Below the pieces are notes generated by a model. The model had not been told where the DNA came from. It worked only from the letters and a program-made list of their open reading frames with translations, and did no database searches. DNA of 64,000 nucleotides, from NCBI RefSeq assembly GCF_003441615.1, contig NZ_CP031842.1, forward strand, positions 1,444,501 through 1,508,500, in the 5' to 3' direction. This document shows positions 10,668 through 19,214 of this stretch, piece by piece; the stretch's first letter is position 1, and every line of letters begins with the position of its first letter. The position numbers and the translations under genes are program-made. The DNA is from Dechloromonas sp. HYN0024. Its GTDB lineage: Bacteria; Pseudomonadota; Gammaproteobacteria; Burkholderiales; Rhodocyclaceae.

Positions 10668-11146
10668 ATTTCCGCGTCGGGCAGGGCTACGATGTGCACA
10701 AGTTGGTCGAGGGGCGCAAACTGATCCTCGGCGGCGTTGAAATTCCCCACCCCACGGGTTTGCTCGGCCATTCCGATGCCGACGCCTTGCTGCATGCGAT
10801 TACCGATGCGCTGCTTGGTGCGGTTGCTCTGGGCGACATCGGCCGCCATTTTCCCGATACCGACCCGCGCTATAAGGGGGCCGACAGCCGCGTCCTCCTC
10901 CGTGCTGCCGTCGCCCTGCTCGCCGAGCGTGGCTGGTGTCCGGTCAATGTGGATGCCACCATCATCGCTCAGCAACCGAAGCTGGCTCCACATGCTGCCG
11001 CGATGGTATCCAATGTCGCGGCTGATCTCGGTATCGCGGCCGATTGCGTCAATATCAAGGGCAAGACCAACGAGCGGCTTGGCTATCTCGGTCGGGAAGA
11101 AGCGATCGAGGCCCAGGCGGTGGTTCTGGTCGAACGGGTTGAGTGA
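10664..11146 (+). CDS. ispF: 2-C-methyl-D-erythritol 2,4-cyclodiphosphate synthase
   Basis: IspF makes the cyclic diphosphate MEcPP from the CDP-ME 2-phosphate intermediate. The zinc motif GYDVHKL is at the N-terminus and is followed by [19 protein letters not shown] and FPDTDP. All are invariant in this trimeric enzyme of about 160 aa. It is translationally coupled to ispD. Confidence 0.96.
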   Translation: MNFRVGQGYDVHKLVEGRKLILGGVEIPHPTGLLGHSDADALLHAITDALLGAVALGDIGRHFPDTDPRYKGADSRVLLRAAVALLAERGWCPVNVDATIIAQQPKLAPHAAAMVSNVAADLGIAADCVNIKGKTNERLGYLGREEAIEAQAVVLVERVE

Positions 11147-11226
11147 AGGCCAAACCTGATCAAACCCAATGTCCCTGAACCCTAACGTCTTCTTTGGTCC
11201 GTCGGGTGAGCAAGAGAAAAGCCGTC

Positions 11227-11790
11227 ATGGATCTCGATGAGGAGATTCGCCAGCGAAACCGGCGTTATCTTCTACTCGCCCTGATCCTTCTGGCGTGCGG
11301 GTACGTTGCTCTGGCCTCGTACCTCGGCCTGGTATTGGCGACGGTCTGGACATCTCCTGTGTTTGGTAGCTTGCTGGCGTATTGGCTGGTCCAGCACTGG
11401 GCTGGGAAGTCCTTTCGGTGGTTCAGAAAACGAGCATATGCCGGCACTGACGGCATCTATCACGCCTATGACGATCTCCAGGTCCGTGTGCGCTGGAACG
11501 GGGCTTTCTGCGAAGTGGCCATGGTCGATGTGCTGAATGTCCTTCGCATTCCGAAAGACGAACAGCGCAAGATAATCCGCCGTCTTGCCCTCCGCTATCC
11601 AGGCGATGTCTATCAATGCGCCCAGAAGGAATGGTGGTTCGCTGACACGGCCCTGCTCGACTGGCTGGCTGACAAGGGGCAAAACCTGCATCACCACGTC
11701 TTGCGCTTCAGGCGCTGGTTCGAGAGGGAAACTTTCCCGGCGCTGCGGAGAAAGGCGGAACTGGGGAAAGTGCCGGATGGGAATCGCTGA
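11227..11790 (+). CDS. Membrane protein with a basic soluble domain, unknown function
   Basis: The protein is 187 aa from the ATG at 11227; TTG 11194 and GTG 11206 are also open and in frame. Two hydrophobic segments span roughly residues 15-50. A Trp/Arg-rich cytoplasmic domain of about 130 residues follows, containing YHAYDDLQVRVRWNG and an LDWLADKG block. I recognise no family. It lies 80 bp downstream of ispF with no terminator visible, so it may be co-transcribed. Start choice is uncertain because no strong Shine-Dalgarno sequence is seen. Confidence 0.62.
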   Translation: MDLDEEIRQRNRRYLLLALILLACGYVALASYLGLVLATVWTSPVFGSLLAYWLVQHWAGKSFRWFRKRAYAGTDGIYHAYDDLQVRVRWNGAFCEVAMVDVLNVLRIPKDEQRKIIRRLALRYPGDVYQCAQKEWWFADTALLDWLADKGQNLHHHVLRFRRWFERETFPALRRKAELGKVPDGNR

Positions 11791-11961
11791 CGACTTGACG
11801 CGTATCCCCTGGCTATCGAATTTGACTGCCTTGGTGCCCCCCGGGGTTCGCAGGAGTTTCTCGGCGCGACCACGGTCGTCAAACGGTAACGGTTCGTCAT
11901 CATGATGATGTTCTGGCTTGAGCGCAGCTGCGGAGAGCCGTGATGCCAATCACCATGGTCG

Positions 11962-12579
11962 TTAGGGCAGCAATAGCCTGAATACCGCCCCAGCACAGTT
12001 TTCAAGGTCGATACGTCCATGGCGTCCCTTGCAGAGATGTTGCGCGGCAACCTGGCGGGCGATCGTCAAGCCTACGCCAGTACCGACCGACTTTTTCTCG
12101 AACGTACAGTTTTCATCGAGCCATTCCGCTGGGAAGCCTGCACCATCGTCGCGAATCTCGAAACAAAGGTATCCATCAACGAGTTGCATCTTGATGCTGA
12201 CCTTATGTCGAGCATGGCGCCAAGCATTCATCAGCGCATCAAGCAAAACCAGTTGTATCAGCTGGTAGTCCATCTGCCATACCGGGTAAGGCATGCATGA
12301 CAGGTCCGAGTGCAATTCGGTACTGATCCCAAGGGGCGCGAACTTCTGGATTTCAGAGCTGAGTTCCTTGAAAAACTCTTCGAGATGGACCTCTCCTGGA
12401 AAAACCTCGATGCTTTCCCGCCCTTGTCGAAACAGCGTCATGGCCAAGCCGAGCAAGGCGCCGATATGGTCGATTTCTGCAGCGGCATCGGGATTACCCT
12501 CGCGGCGCAGCCTGTCGATGACGGGCATCAAGCGATTGCGGGCGTTGTGAATGAGACTGGCAATTCGTACGTCGATCAT
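11962..12579 (-). CDS. Soluble histidine kinase-like ATPase
   Basis: The 205-aa protein begins with a short DHp-like helix, SLIHNARNRLMPVIDRL, whose H11 is a candidate phosphoacceptor. A HATPase_c domain follows: N box LLDALMNAWRHAR, G1 box IRDDGAGFP, and G2 box GTGVGLTIARQVAAQH. There is no sensory or membrane segment, so any input must come from a partner. It overlaps the upstream receiver-TPR gene by 4 bp, which points to a cognate pair. It could act as kinase or phosphatase. Confidence 0.8.
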   Translation of the reverse strand: MIDVRIASLIHNARNRLMPVIDRLRREGNPDAAAEIDHIGALLGLAMTLFRQGRESIEVFPGEVHLEEFFKELSSEIQKFAPLGISTELHSDLSCMPYPVWQMDYQLIQLVLLDALMNAWRHARHKVSIKMQLVDGYLCFEIRDDGAGFPAEWLDENCTFEKKSVGTGVGLTIARQVAAQHLCKGRHGRIDLENCAGAVFRLLLP

Positions 12580-14279
12580 TCGCCAATCTCCATGGTGCAG
12601 GCGTCGTCGAGCGAGCCGTGATCGTCAACCGCAGGCTTCAGCATGTCCGTTTCCCCAGTGAGTTTGACCAACAGGCGCTGCAAGGGCGGCAGGCGGGGAT
12701 GATCAGGTTTAATCTTGGCCAGTTGTTGCAAGTGATCACGGGCGAGTTCCAGATATTGCCGTGGTCTGCTGTGCTGCGGCAGGCTCATCAAATTTTGCGG
12801 CGCATTGTGCTCTACCCATCGCAGGAGGGCCTGGACGTAGTTGGCTTGAATGGTGGCGTGATTTAGCAGACGTTTGGCAATCCTCTGCATGTTATTTACT
12901 ACATCATCAAAATGGCCGGCCTTCATGTGCCGGGCCGCTTCGTTATTTATCTTGATAAGTTCGCGCAGTGATTCGTCAATGATCGCGGCGGCTTCGGCGC
13001 CGGCAGCAGTACGCCCCATCACCGCCTTGGCTTGTGCGACAACTGCTGCATTTTCCTGCCAGTTCTCAGCGACATGGATGAAAATTTCGTTGCCACGCTC
13101 GACTTCGCCGCATCGATGGCAGGCTTCAGCCAGTTCAAGCTGGGCTTGCGGGGCCATTTGTTCGCTAAGGAGTTCAAGTGCATCGCGTACCCGCTTTTTG
13201 GCATCGAAAGAGCGATTCGCGGCAACCAGGGTGATTGCTTCGGCCGCAATTTTTCGCACCATCAGTGGGCGACTTTCGGGGAAGTGCTCAGTAATGCTGT
13301 TCAGGACTTCCATCGCCTGATCGTGACGGTCCATCTGACGCAAGGCATTCGCTAAACCGAAGAAATCTTCAGTACTTCGCAGCAGGCCATGGCGATCCCG
13401 CTGGGTGACAATTTTCAGGAAGCGGCTGGCCTTTTCATGGTCGCCGTTTTCCAGTGCCATCAGACCGAGGGCACGAGTACGGCGGTTAGATGGAACAATG
13501 GCGTGCGCCTGTTCGAGAATTTCCTGTGCCCGGACGGTTTCGCCCCGATCCGATTCCAGCGAGGCCATTTCGTCGTACGCGGCGACAAACTGGGGAAAAT
13601 TGCTGAGGGTTGATTTCAGCTTTTCTTCAGCCAGTTCCGGGTAGCCCATTAGCCGCAAAATACGGGCTCGCCCAACCTCGGCCCAAGGGGTAGGGCGCCA
13701 GGCAATTATCTTGTCGTAGACGTTTGCAGCTTCCCCCCATTGTTCCTGGCGAATCAGGCAGTCTGCCTTGATCTTTAGGGCTTCGAGCGCAAAGCGGTCG
13801 GCGGCAACCACCAGCGCATTGCAACCATCAATGGCAGCTGCCAGATCAGGGGATGCCAAATCGAGAGCCCCGTACACCGTTTTCAGCGCCTTGCGCTTTT
13901 CCAGGACAAATTCGAGGCGCTGTGCCAGCCCTGCTTGAGTAAACGGCTTGAGGAGATAGGCATCTGGCGCAAGCTCCACGGCACTGGCGACGCTGCTATA
14001 AGATGCCTCGGCCGTAATCATGATAAATCCCGTGCGGCGAGGAATGCGCTTTTCGGCTCGCAGGTATTCAAGAAGCTGCTGACCGTTGGTGCTTTCGCCA
14101 AGGTTGTAATCGCAGAGCACGGCATCATAAGGATGCTTGTGGGCTGCGCTGAAGCGTTTCAGCGCCTGAACGACATTTCTTGACTGGTCGACGTGAAAAC
14201 TACCGATTTGCTGCAGTTGATGTTCAATGGCAGTCGCGACTCCTTCATGATCTTCAATGATGAGTATTTTCTGCTTCAT
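12576..14279 (-). CDS. Response regulator with a large TPR output domain
   Basis: Residues 1 to about 125 form a receiver domain: IIEDHEG acidic pocket, CDYNLG with the phosphorylatable Asp, MITAEAS and the LLKPF lysine. The remaining 430 residues or so are helical repeats of TPR type, without a DNA-binding domain. Output is therefore probably by protein-protein contact. The partner kinase gene overlaps by 4 bp. A long intergenic region upstream (14280-14638) presumably holds the promoter. Confidence 0.85.
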   Translation of the reverse strand: MKQKILIIEDHEGVATAIEHQLQQIGSFHVDQSRNVVQALKRFSAAHKHPYDAVLCDYNLGESTNGQQLLEYLRAEKRIPRRTGFIMITAEASYSSVASAVELAPDAYLLKPFTQAGLAQRLEFVLEKRKALKTVYGALDLASPDLAAAIDGCNALVVAADRFALEALKIKADCLIRQEQWGEAANVYDKIIAWRPTPWAEVGRARILRLMGYPELAEEKLKSTLSNFPQFVAAYDEMASLESDRGETVRAQEILEQAHAIVPSNRRTRALGLMALENGDHEKASRFLKIVTQRDRHGLLRSTEDFFGLANALRQMDRHDQAMEVLNSITEHFPESRPLMVRKIAAEAITLVAANRSFDAKKRVRDALELLSEQMAPQAQLELAEACHRCGEVERGNEIFIHVAENWQENAAVVAQAKAVMGRTAAGAEAAAIIDESLRELIKINNEAARHMKAGHFDDVVNNMQRIAKRLLNHATIQANYVQALLRWVEHNAPQNLMSLPQHSRPRQYLELARDHLQQLAKIKPDHPRLPPLQRLLVKLTGETDMLKPAVDDHGSLDDACTMEIGE

Positions 14280-14638
14280 TGCCTCTCCTCGGCGATGCCG
14301 TATTCATGCGCAAAAATACAATAAATATCCACTGATATCAAATTTGGTTAATTTTGCATTTAATGCGAATTGCGAGTGAAACGCTGCATCCTGGTAAGAC
14401 GATGCTTGAATCGAGAGCTCTCAGACCTTGTAACGTCGGTAAACGAACTATTTACTGGGACACTGGCCTTGAGAAATTAGCGCGTATCCGGGTGTTGAGT
14501 GGGTAAATCTTGCGCTAAAGGTACTCGGTATCACGAAGATTGTGGCAAATCCCGTTCTGGTCATGATCCGCTCCGCGCCATTGGTACGGCGGGTTGGCTC
14601 TATATACCGCCGCTCGGAACCTCTCTGTCTACTAACCC
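14280..14638. other. Intergenic region, no gene seen
   Basis: This 359-bp gap lies between two minus-strand signalling operons. The part next to the receiver-TPR gene (14300-14370) is AT-rich, as expected for its promoter. A small hairpin (GCATC/GATGC) lies near 14390-14410. Open frames here have no coding character, and I see no RNA gene. Confidence 0.5.
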
Positions 14639-15937
14639 TCAGTGTCGAATCGGTAAGGTTAGCCGAACGAGCAGCCCACCACCGGCATTGGGCAGTAGTT
14701 CAAGTCGCCCGTCGTGCAACCGGGCGATGCGCTCGACGATAGCAAGCCCAAGTCCGGTTCCCGTTGCATTGGTACGGGCGCTTTCGAGTCGGGTGAACGG
14801 TCGTTTCAGGCGTTCAATGTCTTCGGGGGGGACGCCCGGCCCATGATCACGGACTTCGATCCATATTTCACCATTGACCGCAGAGGCCGCCAGAGTGATT
14901 TCGCCACCGCCGTATTTGACGGCGTTGTCGATCAGGTTGGTAACGGCGCGGCTGACTGCTTTCGCCCGGAGCAGCGTTTCCGGTAGTGGTTCGATGGCGG
15001 TGCTCAGGGGGTGTCCAACGTATCGCTGCCGTTCGGCAATCCCGGACAGAACGTCAGCCAGATCGGTGAGGACCGGCGCTTCGCCGGATTCGGTGCGGGC
15101 GTAATCCATGAATTGCGAAATCACCGCCTCCATCTGTTCAATGTCGGCAATGACGGCCTGACGGGCACTGTCTGCGACGCTCATTTCGGCCTCAAGGCGG
15201 AGCCGGGTGAGTGGCGTGCGCAGGTCATGCGAGATGCCGGCTAGCACTTCCGAGCGATCGTTTTCATGGCGTTCGAGATCGGCCGCCATGGTGTTGAAGG
15301 CAGCGGCCAGTCGACTCAGTTCTTCGGCCCCGTCTTCCGGCAGTGGCTCTGGTTTCAGGCCACGCCCTACGGTTTCGGCCGAGTGCGCCATGGCTTTGAG
15401 GGGGCGACTGATGCGTGAGGCGATCAGCCAGGCCACCGCCATGGCGAGGCTGACGGCAAGCAGGCCCCAGAGCAGCCAATGGCTGGCGAAGTCGCGGGCG
15501 GCCCGCTCGCGGGGCAAGACCAGCCAGTATTCCTCGTCGTCCGCCTCATCGAGGCGGAAGCTGACCCAGAAGCCGGAAACCTCATCGACGCTGGCGGCGA
15601 TCCTTGTGTGATCACCCAGTCGTGCCGTCAGTTCGCGCTGCAATAGCCGAAAAAAACGTGAATCGGGCATTGCTTCGAGCTTGTCTTCCGGTTCGGCGGG
15701 CAATAGACGGATACCTTCCCGGGTCGAGAATTCGGCAAACAGACCCAGACGCTTTTCTGGTGCGGCGGCAAACAGCGAGGCGCGAATAAGGTTGACCGCG
15801 GATGCCGCCAGTTGGGCTGTTTCACGCGCCCGTGGTTCGGCGTCAATGTAGCGGAAGAGGCTCAGCCAGGCTGCCGTGGTCAGCAGGACGAGCAGGGCGA
15901 GGAGCAGAAAGGTACGGGCCAGCAGGGTGCGCGGCAT
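14639..15937 (-). CDS. EnvZ-like membrane sensor histidine kinase
   Basis: This 432-aa kinase has a first transmembrane helix near residues 7-27 and a periplasmic domain of about 130 residues. A second helix near 155-175 leads into a HAMP segment. The H box is AGISHDLRTPLTRLR, the N box NLIDNAVKYG, G1 VRDHGPGVP and G2 GTGLGLAIVERIARLHDG. The architecture is EnvZ/OmpR-class. The response regulator gene ends 53 bp upstream, so the two are one operon. The signal cannot be read from sequence. Confidence 0.9.
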   Translation of the reverse strand: MPRTLLARTFLLLALLVLLTTAAWLSLFRYIDAEPRARETAQLAASAVNLIRASLFAAAPEKRLGLFAEFSTREGIRLLPAEPEDKLEAMPDSRFFRLLQRELTARLGDHTRIAASVDEVSGFWVSFRLDEADDEEYWLVLPRERAARDFASHWLLWGLLAVSLAMAVAWLIASRISRPLKAMAHSAETVGRGLKPEPLPEDGAEELSRLAAAFNTMAADLERHENDRSEVLAGISHDLRTPLTRLRLEAEMSVADSARQAVIADIEQMEAVISQFMDYARTESGEAPVLTDLADVLSGIAERQRYVGHPLSTAIEPLPETLLRAKAVSRAVTNLIDNAVKYGGGEITLAASAVNGEIWIEVRDHGPGVPPEDIERLKRPFTRLESARTNATGTGLGLAIVERIARLHDGRLELLPNAGGGLLVRLTLPIRH

Positions 15938-15990
15938 CAGCTCGTGCTCCGGGGCGACGCCACTGTTCTGTGGGTGATCGGGGGCACGGC

Positions 15991-16716
15991 CTATTCCTTG
16001 GCGGCGCCATCCGGCACGAAGACGTAACCGAAGCCCCAGACGGTCTGCAGGTAGCGGGGCTGCGCCGGGTCGATCTCGATCAGCTTGCGCAGGCGCGATA
16101 CCTGAACGTCAATGGCGCGGTCGAATGGCCCCTGTTCACGTCCGCGGGCCAGGGTCATCAGCTTGTCGCGCGACAGGGGCTGGCGAGGGTGATGGAGCAG
16201 TACCTTGAGTACGGCAAATTCGCCGGTGGTCAGCGACTGCAATTCGTTGCCACGGGTCAGCGTTCTGGCGGCGAGGTCGACTTCGATGTTGCCGAAGGTG
16301 ATCTTTTCCTGGTCGTCCGCCGGTGCGCCGGGTGGCTTGCTGCCCTGGCGGCGGAGTACGGCATGGATGCGGGCGAGCAGTTCGCGCGGATTGAAGGGCT
16401 TGGGCAGATAGTCGTCGGCACCCATCTCGAGGCCGACGATGCGGTCGATTTCATCGCCCTTGGCGGTCAGCATGATGATCGGCGTCCGGTCACCCTGGCC
16501 GCGCAGGCGGCGGCAGATGGTCAGGCCGTCCTCGCCCGGCATCATGAGATCGAGAACGATCAGGTGGTAATGTTCGCGGGCGCGCAGCTTGTCCATCTGC
16601 TGGCCATCGGCAGCCGCTTTTACGGCAAAGCCCTGTTCACCGAGGTAACGCGTCAGCAGGTCACGCAGGCGGGCGTCGTCATCGACGACGAGGATGTGTT
16701 GGTGTTGTTCGTTCAT
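15991..16716 (-). CDS. OmpR-family response regulator
   Basis: The protein is 241 aa from the ATG at 16716 (MNEQHQHILVVDDDARL). The receiver has DDD, LIVLDLMMPGEDG with the acceptor Asp, and IIMLTAKG. The C-terminal winged helix has TTGEFAVLKVLL and ends YLQTVWGFGYVFVPDG, which is close to OmpR itself. It controls transcription in partnership with the kinase gene downstream. The longer reading frame upstream of this ATG does not look like receiver sequence. It faces the 16874-17197 gene across 157 bp. Confidence 0.92.
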   Translation of the reverse strand: MNEQHQHILVVDDDARLRDLLTRYLGEQGFAVKAAADGQQMDKLRAREHYHLIVLDLMMPGEDGLTICRRLRGQGDRTPIIMLTAKGDEIDRIVGLEMGADDYLPKPFNPRELLARIHAVLRRQGSKPPGAPADDQEKITFGNIEVDLAARTLTRGNELQSLTTGEFAVLKVLLHHPRQPLSRDKLMTLARGREQGPFDRAIDVQVSRLRKLIEIDPAQPRYLQTVWGFGYVFVPDGAAKE

Positions 16717-16873
16717 GCTGGCAAGGATAAGGGCGGACAGTGAATTGAACGATTTGAATGGTAACAAGGATTGTCAGGGACTTGCCGGGAAACATATTCT
16801 TACATTTGGGCCTGTGGCCTGGACCCCGGTCGTTGGACAATATCCCCATCGGAACTTTCTTTGTGCCACTGCC

Positions 16874-17197
16874 ATGAAACATCGTCTTGTCCTTTCGCTC
16901 TTGCTGCTCAGCCTGCTAGGCTCGGCTGGTGGCGTCTGGGCGCAGGCATCGTGGCGCGACCTGCCGCCGGACGAGCGGCGGCAGATGCGGCAGCAGATGC
17001 GCGAACACTGGCAGCAGGACCGTGAAATTCGCCGTGACGAAGGTGCGCCGCGCTGGCGTGACGTGCCGCCGGAAGATCGCCGTCGCTTGCGTGACGACAT
17101 GCGTGAGCAGCGTGGCTGGCAGGATCAGCGTCAGCAACGGGGCTGGGGCGAGCCACGCGAAGGGCGGGGCGGTGGTCGGGGCTGGCGTCGAGACTGA
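16874..17197 (+). CDS. Exported Arg-rich protein with tandem WRDLPPDER-type motifs
   Basis: The 107-aa protein has a clear signal peptide (KHR then a Leu-rich core, cleavage near VWAQA, residue 24). The mature part is extremely Arg/Gln-rich, with two copies of a W-R-D-(L/V)-P-P-(D/E)-(E/D)-R-R motif about 35 residues apart. A GRGGGRGWRRD tail ends the protein. This resembles DUF3106-type periplasmic proteins. It is divergent from the EnvZ/OmpR-like pair, as cpxP is from cpxRA, and may be its target; that is inference only. Confidence 0.75.
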   Translation: MKHRLVLSLLLLSLLGSAGGVWAQASWRDLPPDERRQMRQQMREHWQQDREIRRDEGAPRWRDVPPEDRRRLRDDMREQRGWQDQRQQRGWGEPREGRGGGRGWRRD

Positions 17198-17284
17198 ATC
17201 CGCCTGGTCCGGCTGCATTGTTCGTGGCTGGGCGTTTTCAGCTTAAGTCCCGGTCGGGCCACGCCTCCGGTAAAATGCTGGCCC

Positions 17285-17974
17285 ATGCTGATCCTCGCAC
17301 TCGAAACCTCGACCGAACTCGGCTCCTGCGCGCTCTGGCGCGACGGAGTCGTGTCCGAACGCATCTGCCCGCCGGGCAAGTCGCATTCCGAAACGCTCTT
17401 GCCTTTGGTCCGTGAACTATTGGCTGAGGCTGGCTTGAAAGTCAGTCAGCTGGACGCCGTCGCTTTTGGTGTCGGGCCAGGGGCCTTTACCGGCTTGCGC
17501 GTTGCCTGTGGGGCAGCGCAGGGACTGGCGGTTGCCGCCAATTTGCCGCTGATTCCGGTGACCAGTCTTGAAACGATGGTGGCGCAGGCGGCTGGCGAGC
17601 GTGTTCTGGCACTGCTCGATGCGCGCATGGGCGAGGTATATTCCGGTAGCTATCAACGTGGCGACAGCGGCTATATCCTGCGCGGCGATATTCGCGTTTC
17701 GCCGCCCGATGCGGTGCCGTTGCCGAGCGAACCTGGCTGGCTCGCCTGTGGCAATGCCATCGCGGCTTATCCGGCCCTGGCGGCCCGTCTGGAAGCGGAC
17801 GGCATCGACGTTCGCGCCGATATTGCCCCTACCGCCGCAGTCGTAGCCCGCTTGGCCGCACCGCGCGCTGCCCGTGGTGAAGGGATCGACGCCGCCCTGG
17901 CTGTCCCGCTCTATATTCGCGACAAAGTGGCCAAGACCGTGGCCGAACGACTCAGCGAAGGCGGCCGGGCGTGA
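17285..17974 (+). CDS. tsaB: tRNA threonylcarbamoyladenosine synthesis protein TsaB
   Basis: TsaB is the non-catalytic ASKHA-fold partner of TsaD in making t6A37 of ANN-decoding tRNAs. The N-terminus ILALETSTELGSCAL and the block FGVGPGAFTGLRVACGAAQG are diagnostic. Length (229 aa) is normal. It overlaps rimI by 4 bp, giving the common tsaB-rimI pair. Confidence 0.94.
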   Translation: MLILALETSTELGSCALWRDGVVSERICPPGKSHSETLLPLVRELLAEAGLKVSQLDAVAFGVGPGAFTGLRVACGAAQGLAVAANLPLIPVTSLETMVAQAAGERVLALLDARMGEVYSGSYQRGDSGYILRGDIRVSPPDAVPLPSEPGWLACGNAIAAYPALAARLEADGIDVRADIAPTAAVVARLAAPRAARGEGIDAALAVPLYIRDKVAKTVAERLSEGGRA

Positions 17975-18432
17975 GCGTCCTGAGTCTCCCGGCCGAGTTC
18001 TTTCCGATGAACGAGCGCGACCTCGACGCGGTGGCCGCCCTCGAAGCGACACTGCAGATCTTTCCGTGGACGCGCGGCAATTTTGCCGACTCACTGGTGG
18101 CTGGCTATAGCGTCTGGGTGCTCCGGTTGGGCGGTGATCTGATCGGCTTTTCGGTGGTCATGCCGGTGATCGACGAAGCGCATCTGCTTACCATCGGAAT
18201 CTGCAAGCGTTATCAGGGGCAGGGCTATGGGGCGCGCATGCTTCGCCACGCCATGGAATACGCCCGGCTGGGTGGCGCCAAAACCTTGTTTCTCGAAGTC
18301 CGGCCCTCCAACGAGCGGGCGGTCGATTTGTATCGCCACTTCGGATTCCGCCAGATCGGGCTGCGCAAAGGCTACTATCCGGCGGTAATCGGGCGCGAGG
18401 ACGCGCTGGTGTTTGACAAGGAATTGGCATGA
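17971..18432 (+). CDS. rimI: Ribosomal protein S18 alanine N-acetyltransferase RimI
   Basis: This GNAT-fold acetyltransferase of 153 aa has the acetyl-CoA loop RYQGQGYGARML and the C-terminal LEVRPSNERAVDLYRHFGF, typical of RimI. It starts at a GTG that overlaps the tsaB stop. Its stop overlaps the UDG gene by 4 bp, so the three genes form one coupled unit. Confidence 0.92.
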   Translation: MSVLSLPAEFFPMNERDLDAVAALEATLQIFPWTRGNFADSLVAGYSVWVLRLGGDLIGFSVVMPVIDEAHLLTIGICKRYQGQGYGARMLRHAMEYARLGGAKTLFLEVRPSNERAVDLYRHFGFRQIGLRKGYYPAVIGREDALVFDKELA

Positions 18433-19208
18433 GCCTGAGCCGCGAACAGATGTTGGTCGAGATGGGCATAACGCCGATCTGGGTGTTGCGCGATGAAGCG
18501 CCGGTTGAACCGGCTGCAGCGGTGAGTCAGGTGGTGCCGGCCGAAGCGGAGACTGCCGCGGCCGTCGCCGTCGTTGCGCCGGCTGCCAGTCCGCCGGCCG
18601 ACTTCGCCCTGCATCCGATGACGGCGGTCGATACGCTGGATTGGCCGGAACTGGCGCGGCAGGTTACCGATTGCCGCGCCTGTCCGCTGTGCGAGCAGCG
18701 CAAGCAGGCGGTGCTGGGTGTTGGTGATCTCAATCCGGACTGGCTGTTCATCGGCGAAGGGCCGGGTGCCGAGGAGGATGCCAAGGGCGAGCCATTCGTC
18801 GGTCAGGCCGGCAAACTGCTCGACAACATGCTGGCCTCGCTTGATATCGTCCGCGGCCAGCGGGTGTATATCGCCAATGCCGTCAAATGCCGCCCCCCCG
18901 CCAACCGGACGCCGGAAGCGGTTGAGCTGGCCGCCTGTGCGCCCTATCTGGAGCGGCAGATCGCCCTGCTCAAGCCAAAGATCATTGTTCTGCTTGGCAA
19001 GGTAGCGGTGCATGCCCTCCTGCACGATGACAAGGCGCTGGCTGCCCTGCGCGGCAAACGCTACGAGGTGGCGGGGATTCCGGTGGTGGTGACCTATCAC
19101 CCGGCCTACCTGCTGCGCAATCTGCCGGACAAGGCCAAGGCCTGGGAGGACCTCCTTTTTGCCCGTCGTCTGTTGCGCGAGCAAATGGCACCTGAGTTGC
19201 CGTTTTAG
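18429..19208 (+). CDS. Family 4 uracil-DNA glycosylase (4Fe-4S)
   Basis: The 259-aa protein has a poorly conserved Ala/Val-rich N-terminal linker of about 70 residues and then a family 4 UDG domain. CRACPLC supplies two cluster cysteines, GEGPGAEED is the catalytic motif A, and VKCRPP and CAPYL give the other cysteines. VTYHPAYLLR is motif B. It removes uracil from DNA at the start of base excision repair. In betaproteobacteria this gene often follows tsaB-rimI, as here. Confidence 0.92.
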   Translation: MSLSREQMLVEMGITPIWVLRDEAPVEPAAAVSQVVPAEAETAAAVAVVAPAASPPADFALHPMTAVDTLDWPELARQVTDCRACPLCEQRKQAVLGVGDLNPDWLFIGEGPGAEEDAKGEPFVGQAGKLLDNMLASLDIVRGQRVYIANAVKCRPPANRTPEAVELAACAPYLERQIALLKPKIIVLLGKVAVHALLHDDKALAALRGKRYEVAGIPVVVTYHPAYLLRNLPDKAKAWEDLLFARRLLREQMAPELPF

Positions 19209-19214
19209 ACGGCT

